In this document: in pieces, positions 1 through 13,094 of the stretch
Layout of the letters: each line of letters begins with the position of its first letter
How positions within the stretch are numbered: position 1 is the first letter of the stretch
Assembly: GCF_040939455.1 (NCBI RefSeq)
Contig: NC_134113.1
Span: forward strand, 13,998,501 to 14,062,500
Direction: 5' to 3'
Length of the DNA: 64,000 nucleotides
Source: Microcebus murinus
Taxonomy: Eukaryota > Chordata > Mammalia > Primates > Cheirogaleidae
The notes under the pieces: generated by a model
What the model was told of the DNA's origin: nothing
The model's input: the letters and a program-made list of their open reading frames with translations, nothing else
Databases searched by the model: none
Made by a program: the position numbers and the translations under genes

Positions 1-3000
1 AGGCTGCAGGCGACTTGCTGTCAGGCCACGTCTGCAGGTCACAGGAGGGCTGGGAGCAGACACCACAGCGGGTCCCTCTGCAGCGCAGGCTAAACACCAC
101 GGGCGCCGCGACCACGCTCAGTGAGGACCGAAACCTCCCTCCGAAGCCTTTAAAAATGCAGTTCGGTCCCACGGTCTTCCTGGAGTGTTGTCAAGATAGG
201 AAACCTGAGCCAATCCAAGGAGACACACAGACCACGTTCCTTTGGTCACTTTCTGTTGCCATTTTTCAGTGAACACGATCTTTAAAAAAAAAAAAAACAA
301 CTTCATTTTTTTAACCACTAGATGTCACCCTTGTGCTTCCCTCGTCCGCCTTCACCCGGCTGTGCTCTGCAGGGGCAAAGAGGGCCAGGACAGCAGTCCC
401 AAAGGCCCGGAGGCTGGGAGCACAGCCGTCAGGGTCCTCTGTGTCAAGCACCAAGGCTGAGGAAGAGTTCCCAGGAAAGCGACAGCCCCCTGGATCCGGA
501 GTACACAGCTCTGGACCACTTTCCCCAGTGTTTGTCAGCTTTGGCTGCAGACCAGAAACTTGGGAAAACTTGAAAAAAACCTGATGCCTGGGTCTCACCT
601 TCAAGGACTTTCACGTTGGGTGTGTGGCATGGGCGTTGGGAGTTTTGAAAACTCCCCAGGTGGTTTTAATGTTGAGCCGAGATTAAGATTGAGAACCACT
701 GCTTTAGGCTATCCAGAGATTGTAGGTAAAGCAGATGTTGATCAATTGAATTATAATTGAAAGGTACTCTAGGAGTTTGCTTTTATGAAGCAAAATAGAA
801 TGCAGGAAAGCCAGTGGATTTTGGGGAAGAGTTAACTCTACCACATCACATTTTCCTATGTTTGAATTCAGTTTGAAAGGTATCTACTGAGGACCCCTTT
901 CACGTGGCACCCCATGTGAGTCTCATGATATAATATTGCTCTGAAGTGCTCTAGTGATGGGGGCAAATTACCATGTATTCCACCTGCTACCTAGGTAGTT
1001 GTCAGTTGGCTCTGAAGGGTTAAGGTGATGGAAAAGAACTTGGAAATGGAAGTAAGCTGGGAAATGGAAGCTGTAAAGAAAAGAGATTATCAGGTACATA
1101 GTGGTCTTTTTTGCCATAAATTCTCTTGCTATTATGTTTTAGGATGCTCAGAGTCCCCCAACAGCCATTACACTGGAAAGTTTGGAATGCAATGACTACA
1201 ATGAACAACAGTGTTTCAGCTTTATGACATTGTTACCGTGTATTTATCCTGTCGGCTATTAAGAAATCCAAGCAGCTTTAATGGCTTGGATTCCTTGAAA
1301 TCTGAAACACCCACGTAAGGTGAATTGGGCAGACATATCCCCATGTTCCTGGAAGAGACAATAGAGGGAGATATTCTAGCCTATGTTACATGGTCTGTAA
1401 AATTTCCATGAATCTCATTTCCTTGGCTTTCCATTGCTAAGATACTCATCCTTATTACCTATTTTTCTAAAGCACCTGCATCTAAACAGGTATAATAGGA
1501 TGGTGAATGGGCTGGCTGCTGAGACTGGAAGATAATGCCCCAAAATTGAGCACATTGAGCACTGAACATCCTATATTGCAAGGGAAAGCACCGTTTTCCT
1601 TTACAGGTGATGATGAGGCCACCAAGTCACATGACTAACATTTATCCATCCTCTTTCCAGTCTATATAAAGAAAAAACTAGAAATATGAAAAATGATTGG
1701 CTCAACTGAACAGAACTTGTTAAACTATAGAGTCGTTGCCTTTAGGGAAGAAAAGCTGTATTTTTCCTCTCCCCTCTTCTCTTAATGGTGCCCATTCCCC
1801 ACCCAACTCAAACCAGGGGGTGCTCTGCAAGGACCACTTGTAAAGACTGTGCATGCCTATGAGATGGGAGCCTGGCATCCCTTCTCCCCTGTTGCATATC
1901 TGCTGGAGCAGTGGATTTGCCAGTCCTCCTTCTGTGTCTGTTTGAACAAAGGAAAAGGAAAGAAATAGAGCGATGGCAGGGTAAACAGAGGAGCTGGTCT
2001 CGGGCAGCCTGCACTCCGCTCCCCGGTGGGGCAAGCTTCATGGGTTTTCAGTGGCCCAGTGTTGAGCTTGTCTCACCAAGTGTCCTCCCCTCCTGCAAGG
2101 AAGCTGGCCAGCAGGGGAGGAGTACCATAGTAATAGGTACTCTGGAGAGTATTATCTGGGGCAGAAAGGAGGGGGAGGTCAAGTCAAAAGGATTCTCCCA
2201 CATCGGGGAAGTGAGCTGAGGATAGGCCACAGGGACCTCTGGAAGCACTGAAATATGCACCTCATCTGACAGTCCACCATAGCCAGGGAAGAAGCATCAA
2301 CCATAGCTGCTAAATAAAAATGCCTTTGCCACTTCCTTCTAATCTCCCCTTTTAGAGCCTGATCTTGGAGATGTCTGGAGCATTCAGAGGACGAGGGAAG
2401 AGGCATGAAGGGGAGTCAAATGCATCTCCTTCCCAGTGTGCAAGGCAGGTCTGGGCTGGTGGAGAGGGGCAATGCTTTGAATTGGATAGAAGAATGAATT
2501 TCAATTTGGAATAACTGGGCTGGTCATTTTAACACCTGTGAGATCCACCCTGCATGCCACAGAGGATCTGGAAAGGAAGAGCCAACAACACTTGTCTGAA
2601 GTCTTAGAGGAGTAAATGAGATCATTTCGTCTTGTAGCCCACCAAACAATACATGATTGTTCAATAAACTATGTATGAGAGTTTTGACTAAGCACATAAG
2701 CCAACTTTGCACAAAGAGATTTATTATGGGGGAGCAGAGGCCCATTTGACTGTCCCACACTTTCCACAGGTTTCTTTTTGGCCCCAGACATGCTGGCCTA
2801 TGTATGTGTCCTTGGGTGGCTTGTCATTTGTTTTAGACCTGTAGTATGTGATCTGTCCTATCACAAGGACTTGTGATTGAAAGCTTCAGTCCTAATATAG
2901 AAGGCCAAAAATTCTATTGAAAAAATCTGAATCTGCAGGCATTTGAGGAAGAAGGGAAGGAAAAACTTGCATAAGAAAATGGAAGTGAAAAGTCATATAA

Positions 3001-3140
3001 TTTAATCAGATTTGAATGACTGTTTCCTTCTCTCTTGTAGCTAGTACAAAATCTTTTGCTGACTCTCTGCATGTATCATATGCTCAAAGTGAAACTTCTA
3101 ATGTTTGCTAGTGCACCCTAATTCTAGGGTCAAATGCAGC
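1..3140. other. No gene recognised; left flank
   Basis: Open frames here are short, lack protein-like composition and show no recognisable family. The first 600 bases are relatively GC-rich but have no splice or promoter structure I can defend. I checked the minus strand for collagen Gly-X-Y runs and C1q motifs, because an orphan HP-type exon 1 at 14 kb points leftwards, and found none. A MER5-like fossil lies near 575-701. Confidence 0.6.
575..701. repeat. MER5-like hAT-Charlie fragment
   Basis: The stretch reads like the non-autonomous MER5 family: a CTCACCTT block, then CCCCAGGTGGTTTTAATG, ending in GAGAACCACTG, which is the usual terminal inverted repeat. The left terminus is not clear, so this is a diverged fragment. 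Confidence 0.4.
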
Positions 3141-3146
3141 AGGAAT

Positions 3147-3150
<4 letters not shown>

Positions 3151-3183
<33 letters not shown>

Positions 3184-3500
3184 AGACAGAGTCTCGCTTT
3201 GTTGCCCAGGCTAGAGTGAGTGCCATGGCGTCAGCCTAGCTCACAGCAACCTCAATCTCCTGGCTCAAGCAATCCTCCTGCCTCAGCCTCCCAAGTAGCT
3301 GGGACTACAGGCATTCGCCACCATGCCCGGCTAATTTTTTGTATATATATATTAGTTGGCCAATTAATTTCTTTCTATTTATAGTAGAGACGGGGTCTCG
3401 CTCTTGCTCAGGCTGGTTTCGAACTCCTGACCTCGAGCAATCCGCCCGCCTCGGCCTCCCAGAGAGCTAGGATTACAGGCGTGAGCCACCGCGCCCGGCC
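3151..3500 (-). repeat. Strepsirrhine-type Alu, full length
   Basis: A dimeric Alu in reverse orientation starts at a long T tract and ends in the GAGCCACCGCGCCCGGCC head. The right arm and the TA-containing linker with TTGGCCAATTAATTTC are typical of lemur Alus and unlike human AluY/S/J. A target-site duplication AGGAATAGGTTTT flanks it (3141-3153 and 3501-3513), so the insertion is young enough to retain clean duplicates. Confidence 0.93.
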
Positions 3501-3552
3501 AGGAATAGGTTTTGATGAGAACACATTGATCTAACCAGGAACTGAACTGGCC

Positions 3553-3664
3553 AGCACCTTGATCTGGGACTTCCCAGCCTCCAGAATGGTTAAGAAATAA
3601 ATTTCTATTGTTAAAGCCACCCAGTCCATGGTATTTTTATAATAGCAGCCTGAACTAAGACAGA
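3553..3664 (+). repeat. ERVL-MaLR (MLT1-like) LTR 3' fragment
   Basis: The segment carries the characteristic MLT1 tail: 'CTTGATCTGGGACTTCCCAG', CCTCCAGAA, GAAATAAATTTCT with an AATAAA signal, then CCACCCAGTC...GGTATTTTTATAATAGCAGCC and ACTAAGACA. Only the 3' third is present. It is a fossil LTR with no internal region. Confidence 0.75.
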
Positions 3665-3689
3665 CATAATAATCAGTTGAATAAATAGA

Positions 3690-6330
3690 AATAACCATAG
3701 AAAATAATAAATACTATTATGCATTTATTATTACTGTTTTTGCCTAATATATACATATACAGCAAATATTTTTTTCCATTTTGTAGCTTGCAGATGTCTT
3801 AAAAATGTCTCTTCTTAAATATGTCATTCAAAGGGCAAAGACTTTTAATTTTGATGCAATTCAATAGTATTTTTCTTTTAATGGCTTGTGCTTGTTGTTT
3901 TAATGAATTATTTGCCTAACCAAGGTCATAGAGGTTTTATCCTATTTTCCCCACCTCTGGAAATTATATAACTTTGCTTTTACATTTAGGTTTGTAATCC
4001 ACATCAAACTAATTTTAGTTTGAGCTAAAGTTAAATGTTAATTTTTTATATGGAAAAAAGCCATAGCCTAGAATACCAAAGCAATTTTAAAAACAGTTGT
4101 AAAACTTACACTGATATAAAAAATTGACTATAACCCTAGAGTAATCAAGTCAGTACAGAATTGGTGTATAATTAGACATGTGGATCAATGCAATATAATA
4201 GAGTCCAGAAATAGACCCACTAAAATGTGATCCAATGATTTTCAACAATGGGCTTTGCAACAAAGAGAGGTTTTCCTAGTTATTATTTTGTAATTTGTGT
4301 CTAATTTAATTCTGCTGTTGTCAGATAAATACTTTTGGTAATGTTAGTCCTCTAAATATATTGAGATGTTTTAGTATCCAATACAGCCAATATTGGTAAA
4401 TATAACATGTGATCCTAAAACCAATATGTATTCTGCTATTGTTGGTCCAGCTTGCTATAGATACCAACTAGGTCAGTGTAGTTGATACCATTGTTCGGGT
4501 CCTTTCTCTCTTTACTCTCCTATCAATTTCGGAATGAAAAATGCCCAAATATCTTACTGCAATTATGCAGTTGTCAGTTTATCTCTTTCATTTTTATTAA
4601 TTTTTACATTATGTCTTTTGAGGCTGTATTATGCATATACCATTTACAAGTTTTATATCTTTCTAATGGATAGACCTTTATCATTGTGAAATGTCTTTCT
4701 TTATCTTGAGTAGAATTCTTTGTCTGAAATTATGTTTTATTTGATATCAATATCAACTATAACTTTCTTTTTAGTATCATTTGCATTAGTGTATCTTTTT
4801 AAATCCATTGCTCTCAACCTGTGTTTATATATTTAAAGCATTTCACTTGTATATAGTACATATTTAGGTGTTCCTTTTTTGTCCATCCTGATACTGTTTT
4901 TAAATTGGAATGTTTAGCCATTACCCTTAATATAATTTTGATGTGACTGTGTGAAGTTCTCCCATTTTATTATTTCCTACTTGTTCCCATCTGCTTTTAA
5001 TCTTCTGTTCCCCATTCCTGCCTTTTTTTTTTTTTTTTTTGGTTAATTAAATGTTTTCAGTATTTCAAAATCAATTATTTCATTAGCTATCAACTATACC
5101 TCTTTGCATTAATGTTTTAGGAGCTGCTCCAGAGGTTACAATATGTATCACAAACTTTTTACAGTCTGCTTAGAGTTCCTTTTGTACCACTTCACCTTAA
5201 ATATAGGTATCTTTCACATTTAAGTCCAATTATGCTCACCCAAAATCACCACCTATTATGCTATATGTATCAAATATATTTCATCTACATATATTATAGA
5301 ACTCTATAAACTAAATTATAGGTTTCGATTTAATAGTTAAATGCATTTTAAAGAGGCAATTAAAAGTCTCTATCATTTATCCACCTATTTACCATTTCTA
5401 ATATTCCTTACATATTTTTAAAAATCTGATTTCTCCTTTTCTGTCATTTCTTTTGAGCATTACTTGTATTTATCTAGCTGTGACAAAGTCTATGTTTTTT
5501 GCCTTTATTCTTGAAGGATATTTTTGCTGGATTTAGAAGTTTGGGTTTACTTACTTATTTTTTCTTTTAACAATTGAAGCATGTGCTTCCACTGTAACCC
5601 ACCATGCATAGTGTTTGATGAAAAGATCGTAGTCATTGAAGTTATTTCTTCCCTGCATTTATTGTGTTGCTTTTTTTTTCTGACTGCTTTGAAGACTCTA
5701 TTTATGCTTGAGTTTCAACCATTTGAATATGATAGTCTCACATGTGGTTTCCTTTTATTTATCCTATTTTGGACTCATGATATCTTTTGCCAAATTTGAG
5801 GAGTATTTTACTATTATTTCTTCAAATACATTTCTGTCCCTTTCTATTTTTTGTATTCTGAGTATCCACGTAGATGTAAGCTAGGCCTTTCTAGCTTGAT
5901 TACAGGTCCTTGAAGCTCAGTTTATTTTCTTTCAATGATTTTGCTTTCTCTTCCTCTGATTGGATTTATTTTCTACTGATCTATTTTTAAGGTTATTGAT
6001 TTTTTTATCAAGTTCATCATGCTAATAAACAAGTCCAAAGAAAAATATTGATACTGCAAAATACTAACATTAAAATTTTTTTGGTATTGTTGTTTATCTG
6101 ATGTGATTTCTTCTTTTATTCATTGCAAGCATACTTTTAAACCTAATTAAACATAGTTATATAGCAGTTTATAAGTCATGGCCTGATAATTGAGTTCTGT
6201 TGATTTTCTTTTCTCATGAAAATGAGTTATAGTTTCCTAGCACTTTGTATGTTGAGAAACTGTTGGACATTGTGAATGATATTATATGCCATAGAGATTA
6301 AATTTTGTCATGTTCATCTACAGCATGTTT
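3690..6330. repeat. Patchwork of ancient L1 fragments
   Basis: The AT-rich stretch resembles old L1 ORF2 and 3' sequence. It is mainly antisense: 3780-4040, then 4260 to about 6300 including the 'GTTGGTCCAGCTTGCTATAG'-like part. A sense piece lies at about 4060-4250 (GATCAATGCAATATAATAGAGTCCAGAAATAGACCCAC). Frames are broken throughout, and individual boundaries cannot be fixed by eye. Confidence 0.55.
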
Positions 6331-8319
6331 ATTTATTTTTTTAGCAGGATTTTAACTTGGTTTGGCTCACTCCAAAGATACTTTCTTGCTCATGATGGGC
6401 AGCAACTCAGATCTGAGTTCATAATCCTTTCAGAAAACTCATTAGTACTGGTTCCTTCTTCCAGTAGGACTCTAATTCAAGACTTGCCTACTTTTGTTCA
6501 CCATCCAGAGCCATCAGTTAGTTGTTCTTATTTGTTTCTTCTAGATACATGGTTATGATATTTAGGGGCATCTGTTTGAAAGAAGGTTATTTTTTATACT
6601 AAAAGTGGTCAATTTAAATCTTGATAGAAAGATGACAGTTCTGGTAATTTGATACAGGCACATACTATACCACTTCCTGATAAACACTTTAACAAAGATT
6701 TTTAAAAAGAGGGATAGTTGACTAATTTATTCCTTTAACTTGTTATCTCTTTAGCAAGCTCAGAAAACTTGGGCAAGTTGAGGGTGTCAATAGGGGAGTT
6801 AAAATACCAGAGCAATAAGTTGTCTAAAGATTTTGGGAACAGGCAGATGATAAAACTCTGGGCTGACAGGAGATCCACTCTTTCTATCAACCTAGATTTA
6901 ATCTTGACTTGTCTGGCAAAATCATTCCCTCACTCTGGCTCTCCATTTCCCTTTCTGTAAAATTATGCAGTTAAAATATGGAAGCTTATGAGCCTTCTTC
7001 CGGCACTGATAATTTCATGTCCCTGACATCCCAAGAGTGTAGTCTGCAGGGTGGGGATTGAGAAGAGGCCAGAGAAGAAGCAACAAGCCACACCTCATCT
7101 TCAAAGGCCCAGTTTTAACCCGTAGTCTTAGTACAGGCTGCAAGAAGTGGGTGGACAGGAGTCCCCTAACATCCAATTTTAACTTCTCTTAATACACTAT
7201 AACCCAGCCATTAGACTGAGAAGAGACCAAGATCCAAATGTTTAATCAATTGCATAAACTCTTCACCTCCAAACCTGGACAATCAAATTGATGGAACAGG
7301 AAAATGACAGCTGAAGAAAAACTTAACAAATGACCTTCCATTCTTGAGTCTGGATGTCTGGGGCCCGAGTAAAGAGTTCTCCCCATGCGATTCTCAGGTA
7401 AGTTGACACATTAATGCCTATCGTAATGCAATAAAACCTTTATCTTGGTTCAGAGTGCTTTTCAAAGCACTTTCTTCCACAATTTAATTTATGCCCATAA
7501 AAACCCCAGGAGATGATTTCATCATAACATTGGACAAAGAAACAGATTTTATTTTAGTTTTGCCAATGGATTTTGAAGCAAAATGAAGTAGGGAGGAAAA
7601 GTCAAATTGGGGCCAATACTCATTTAGCTTTTATACAAATAACTCTCCATTATAAAAATTAGTATAGGAATTTTATGACATGAATAAAGCAGATGGTATA
7701 AAAAATTCATTATATTTTGCTTTGGAAATACATTAAATTTTACAACTATGATGTCTATATCATAGCAACCAGTTGTGTAATGCATTGCACCACAGACTAA
7801 TATTTTCTGATTCTCTTTGTGTTTTCTTGTATCTGCTTCTGCTTCTTTCTTTATATCTCTAACCAGATGTGATTTGCTGCGACTTTCCTCCTATTTGATG
7901 ATTTATTTCTTTGATTCTCTTTACTGTCTCTTTTTTTTTGCTTTCCTTCTATAGTCTTTGAATGGTCTTCTGCCTACTCTCTTCTTAAACTATCTCACTT
8001 TTTTACTGATTAAAATATGAAAAAAGCAATAATTTTTATAAAATGTGTTGTACCTAATGATTTAAATTAATATGTTCAGAGATTAACTAAACAGAGAATA
8101 TACTTTTTCATTCTTTTCTCTATCCACAGTCCTCTCTCTCCCCTTCTACATCTATTCTTCTTATCTCATTGCATTCCACAGAGTACCACACACCACACAC
8201 ACACACACACACACACCATAAATGGAATAAAATTATAAGGGAAAAATAAAAACAAATAAAATAAAAACTAAGACAAATAGGACAATTAAAATGCAATTGC
8301 AAAATTTCAATTCATTGGT
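6331..8319. other. No gene seen; AT-rich, one CA microsatellite
   Basis: I see no coding region, splice pair or named repeat that I can defend. The only clear structure is an (AC)n tract at about 8193-8217. Confidence 0.5.
8193..8217 (+). repeat. (AC)n microsatellite
   Basis: An uninterrupted AC dinucleotide run. Confidence 0.95.
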
Positions 8320-9340
8320 CAACTGCTCCTGCAAAAAGGCGCCAAGCCCACATGATGGGGAAAGGACAATCTCTTTAATAGACGGTGTTGGAAAAATGGG
8401 GTATCCACATTCAGAACAATGTAATTTGATCCTTATCCAACCCCAAATACAAAAATCAACTGACAGTGTATTAAAGCATTGAATGTAAGACTTGAAACTC
8501 TAAAACTACTAGACAAAAACATAGGGGAATAACTTCTTGACATTGGTGTGGGCAAAGATTTCTTGGATATGACCCCAAAGGCATAGGCAACAAAAGCAAA
8601 AATATACAAATGGGATCCCTTCAAACTGAAAAGCTTATGCATAGGAAAGGAAATAATTAACAAAGTAAAGAGCTTAAGGAATGGGAGAAAATATTTCCTA
8701 ACTGTATATCTGATGAGAGGTTTTTATCCAAAATATATAAGGAACTCATATAATTCAATAGCAGGAAAACAACCCAATAAAAAATGGGCAAAGGACCTGA
8801 ATATACATTTCTCATAGGAAGACATACAAATGGCCAGCAGGGTTATGAAAAAATACTCAACATCACTAATCATCAGGGAAATGCACTCAAAACCACAGTG
8901 AGATACCACCTCGTGCCTGTTAGGATGGTGATTATCAAAAAGACAAAAGATAACAAATATTGGTGAGGATGTGGAGAAAGGGAATACTTGTACACTTTTA
9001 GAATGTAAATTAGTACAGCCATCATGGAAAACTGCATGAAGGTTCCTCAAAAAATTAAAAATAGAACTACCCTATATATGATCCAGTAATAGCACTTCTG
9101 GGTACTGAAATCAGTATGTCAAAGAGGTATCTGCACTCCCAGGTAATTGCAGCATTATTCACAATAGCCAAGATATTGAAGCAACTTAAGCGTCCATTGA
9201 TAATGGATTTTGTTTTAAAAAGTGGCATATATTCACGGTGGCCCTAAAAACGAGGGCAATCCGATCATTTGTGGTGACGTGGATGAAGCTGAAGGACATG
9301 GTGCTAAGTGAAATTTGCTCTTGCCATCCTGTTGAGAAGT
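8320..9340 (+). repeat. 5'-truncated L1 3' fragment
   Basis: The sequence follows the distal ORF2 and 3' region of L1 in sense orientation: the 'aaatgggcaaaggacctgaa' type stretch, then the 'catcagggaaatgcactcaa' type stretch, then AATAGCCAAGATATTGAA. It has several frame breaks and cannot encode protein. Confidence 0.85.
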
Positions 9341-9599
9341 GTGTCAGTAGCACTGGCCACCCTGGAAGCACCTTGGGATGTGATCTATTAGTGGGGCCTC
9401 ATCCCAGCAACTGTTCAAATTACAGGGAATTTCGGAAGGAAAGAGGAAACAGTCCTGTGTCACAAAGAAGCTTTCTGGCTGGAGAAATGGCCTTACTGGA
9501 CTGGTGCTCAGCCGGGAGGATGTGCACTCCAGTGCTACAGCTCTCAGGCAGTGGACATGTGTCTCTCCGATGTGCAAACTCAGTTCTGCTGAGTCCGTT

Positions 9600-9738
9600 T
9601 TTTGCCAAGTCACCAAAAGTGGAAGTGGAAAGGGCCTCCAGAGAATTTGTTCTGTGAAATTTGCATTCAGTCAAAAGGCCACACTCAAGGATCCAGAAGG
9701 CCATGTGTGGCCCTGAGGCCACAGGTTCCCCACCCCTG
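9600..9738 (+). repeat. hAT-like DNA transposon terminal fragment
   Basis: The segment ends in CAGGTTCCCCACCCCTG, the terminal inverted repeat of a widespread non-autonomous hAT family. It is preceded by the matching 'tcagtcaaaaggccacactc' and GGCCATGTGTGGCC internal motifs. The opposite terminus was not found. Confidence 0.5.
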
Positions 9739-9799
9739 CCTGTAAAATAAACACTTTTCCTTCTCTCCTATTCATTTATTTCCACCAGAATAGACTCAT

Positions 9800-10345
9800 G
9801 AGTTTTTTTTTTGAAACAGCTTTACTGTGATATAACTAAAAAATCTTATAATTCACCCACTTGAAAGTGTACAATTCAATCATTTTTAGTATATTCATAG
9901 GGTCATGCAAATATCACCACAGTCTAATTTCAGAATATTTTCAACACCTCAAAAAAGACTCCCTACCCATTGGCTGTCACTCCTCATGTCCATTTCCAAC
10001 CCTAGCCCTCGGGAACCACCAATCTATCGATACCTTTTTGTCTCTGTGGATTTGCCTATGCTGGATATTTAACATGAGTGAAATCATACAATATGCAGCT
10101 TTTTAAAAATTTCATGATATTATGGGGGCGTGTGATAGGCTTCTTTCACTTAGAACAGTGTTTTTGAGAGGCACCCATGTTGTAACACGTATACATATTA
10201 CATCCATTCATTTTGCCAAATAGCATTCCATTGTAAGGATTTCTCACTTTTTATTTATTCATTCATCAGTAATTCAGGTTGTTTCCACTTTTGGCTATTA
10301 TGAATAAGGCTGCTATGCATAGTTGTTTTATGTGTGGATATCCGA
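9800..10345 (-). repeat. L1M-type 3' end, antisense
   Basis: It begins with the antisense L1ME-like 'gaaacagctttactgtgat' block and continues through CCACCAATCTATCGATACC and the antisense 'ggttgtttccacttttggct' sequence. It ends abruptly at the mariner-like segment. Confidence 0.75.
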
Positions 10346-10349
10346 GGTA

Positions 10350-10722
10350 TGTCTGAAAAGGATGCAGCCATTGCTAGTATAACAAGAACGGTTTGTGTGA
10401 CATCGATGGAACCTGGCAGCCAAGGAGGGTGGACTGGGATGCACATGCGTGAACAATGCCCCCTTCTCTGTACTAGACAGTGGGGTACTAGGTGTCATTG
10501 AGTGAGCAGGTATACTGTGTGGCTGTCACATTCAAAATGAATGAGCAAGTAGAGCAATGCATCTGCATTAAATTTTGCATTAAGCTTGAACATTCCTCTG
10601 CAGAAACTATTCAGATGATTCAGAAGACTTTTGGGGAGGATGCAATGAGTGCAGCGCAAATAAAAGTGTGGCACAAAAGCTTCAAAGAACTTAGAGACAT
10701 CCTTCCTGTCTAACAGACTGGG
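10350..10722 (+). mobile_element. Mariner-like transposase fragment
   Basis: The frame 10530-10713 encodes a peptide with EQCICIKFCIKLEHSSAET, then IQMIQKTFGEDAMSAAQIKV, then WHKSFKELRD. This is the N-terminal helix-turn-helix (Mos1/HTH_48 type) pattern of mariner transposases. The DDD catalytic part is absent and the frame stops soon after, so this is a dead 5' fragment. The upstream GGTATGTCTGAAAAGGATG may be the degraded left terminus. Neighbouring L1 and LTR fossils give it no gene context. Confidence 0.7.
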
Positions 10723-11224
10723 CTCCCTGCTTTCCCACTACTTCCTCTACACAGACCACTTGGGCATTTGCCCGTTTTCTTGCAAATGTAAAGTGACCCA
10801 CACCCTGTTCCTTGTAGCTGCTGCTATTTCTCTTTTAACACATGGATGTGATTGTGTAAACACCCATGTCCAGCTCCCCTTCATTCCCTGTTACCAGCAG
10901 CTCTGGTACTGGCATTGCAATTTAGCTGGGGGCTCTCAAAATGGGAGCATATGTGTTGGATTGTGTTACTGTGAGAGAAAGAACTTCCTTCTTCTTACCA
11001 AGAGGAGTCGCTGAAGGTGAGAGGTATAGCATTGGATACATGAAGCCTTGCTTCAGCCTGTAAGCACTATCTGGACATCACACAGCTAGACAATGGGGGA
11101 GGTCCACTCTTTATGGAGGGAGTTCTGATCTTAAACATTCCTGCCTCAGGGAGGACGTAAGTATCATTATGTTTGACTTGATGGCACCAGAGCTCCTGAG
11201 TCTCTAGTACTTAAAACAGAAGTT

Positions 11225-11632
11225 AGCCCATGCTATGGTTTGCACGTGTCCCCCAAAGTTCATGTGCTGGAAACTTAGTCCTCAATGCAACTGTGTTGAG
11301 AGGTGGGACCTTTAAGAGGTGATTAGGTCATGAAGGCTCTGCCCTCATGAATGGATTAAAGCTGTGATCTTAGGAGTGGGTCGGTTATTGTTGGCATGAG
11401 TTCCTGGTAGGAGTGAGTTCAGCCCCCTCTTGTCCACTCGTGCATGCTCTCCTGTCCTCCTGCCTTCCGCCATGGGAATATGAAACAAGAAGGCCCCCAC
11501 TCATGCTGAGCAGATGCTGTCACCATGCCTTCAGACTTCTCAGCCTCCAGATCTACAAGCCAAATAACTTTCTCTTCTTTACAAGTTACTCAGTGTGTGG
11601 CATTCTGTTGTAGCAACATAAAACAGACAAAT
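11225..11632 (+). repeat. ERVL-MaLR LTR (MLT1/MST-like), solo
   Basis: It opens with GCTATGGTTTGCACGTGTCC, has the 'gaggtgggacctttaagagg' and GATTAGGTCATGAAGG blocks, and ends with CAGCCTCCAGATC...CCAAATAACTTTCT and GTAGCAACATAAAACAGAC. No internal retroviral sequence adjoins it. It is an old solo LTR. Confidence 0.75.
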
Positions 11633-11639
11633 ACAGCTC

Positions 11640-13090
11640 CCATGGGTATAGAAAGAAAAGATTTCCTTGGGAAACGAGACCCAACAATTTGAATATTAAG
11701 TTCAACATTGTCTTAGTTGTAGTGGCAGGCTATCAAAGCCTGGGGACATGCAGTTCACACAAGTAAGTAACTGCTTCCTGCAATAGATTAATTGATGGTC
11801 ACAATTCTTCCCCCTATTGGTATTATATCTCTGCACCTTTTCCATGCTCTTATGTTGGGCAGTGTACAAACCTTACAATTTATTATGTTCCCCTAAGAGC
11901 CTGATGCCATCAAAGTACTCAAAATTAAATTTAAAGAGAGATAATTGTGGGTGGGACTTTTAACACATGGATTTGACTGTGCTCACGTGTAGAAAACCCA
12001 CCATGCTTACAAGAGTAGAATCAGCAACATCACTACCAACCTGGACTAAAAGATTCCAAGACTATGAGATGAAGAACTCCTCAGATCTTTCCATTACTAG
12101 CAACCAGATGAGAAACCTGCTCAGCTGCCAGGAAGAGTATATTTCACAAATTCCAAGGACAAAAAGGAAAAAAAATATTATCTCCCAGAAAGAGAACTGA
12201 GAGACAGGGGAGCAACAGACTGGGGAGCTATCTCAGGTGATTGGATCAAAACTTACTCAGTTAAGGATCCTCAGAGTAGCAGGACATGCCAACACTTGTC
12301 CAGAGGCTTTGCTTTGGACCAGTCATTTGATATGCACTTCACATCCTTTCTATTTTTCAATGAGAGTTCGTTGTTGTTATCCCATCACTGTTTTGCTATT
12401 ACATATAGGGCATGACTAATGATAATTTATCTTTAATTCTTAAGTCTCTGTATGAAAATGATCAGCAAAAAGACTTGATGTAAAACCAAAAGATCCCGAA
12501 CCTTCAGCCTGATGCTGGGATTGAATGAAGATTTTGGGGCATTTGGTGTAAGGATGGAAGGGACTGGAATAATTCTAAGATGGTAAACTGGGGATGGATT
12601 TGGTTATCGGCTCCATTTCTCCACACTACTCTATCGGTGTTACACATCCACACCGTCGCCGTGGTCTCATGGTGAGCAGAGCTGCTTCCATACCCATGCA
12701 CTTTGGGCTTGGCTATAGACTCGTTTCGTCCAATAAGATGTTAGGAGACATACACAAGCAGAGGCTTGAAATACGTTCACATTGTTGGGCTTGCTTTCTT
12801 ATGCTCCAGTGGTCTTTTGAAAGTTACTGTCTCTAGGTTGCTGCTTCCTCTCAACGTGCATCCCGGATGGAGACCCATGGGCCATAACCGCTCCATCCCC
12901 ACACGCTGGAGGCAGGCCAACCAAAGGGTAGCCACGCTCAGCCTCAACCAATAAAGCTACTGTTAACCTGGAAACCAATGAACATGGGTCAAATGCTTGT
13001 TCTTTAGGCAACTAAGTTTTGGGGTGGCTGTTTTCAAAGTATTTTTGTATCAATAGCTGAGTAATGCTTCTCTCTTTTTGCTTTGGCCAC
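11640..13090. other. No gene seen; unclassified repeat-like DNA
   Basis: There are no coding frames with family resemblance. The stretch 12490-12960 has the look of an old interspersed repeat (TCCAATAAGATGTTAGGAGACA, AGCAGAGGCTTGAAATACG), but I cannot name the family. Confidence 0.4.
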
Positions 13091-13094
13091 GAGG

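Noticed and set aside
10492..10713. Mariner-like frame as a domesticated gene
   Set aside because: Only the HTH portion remains, with no catalytic residues, no promoter or splice context and an early stop.
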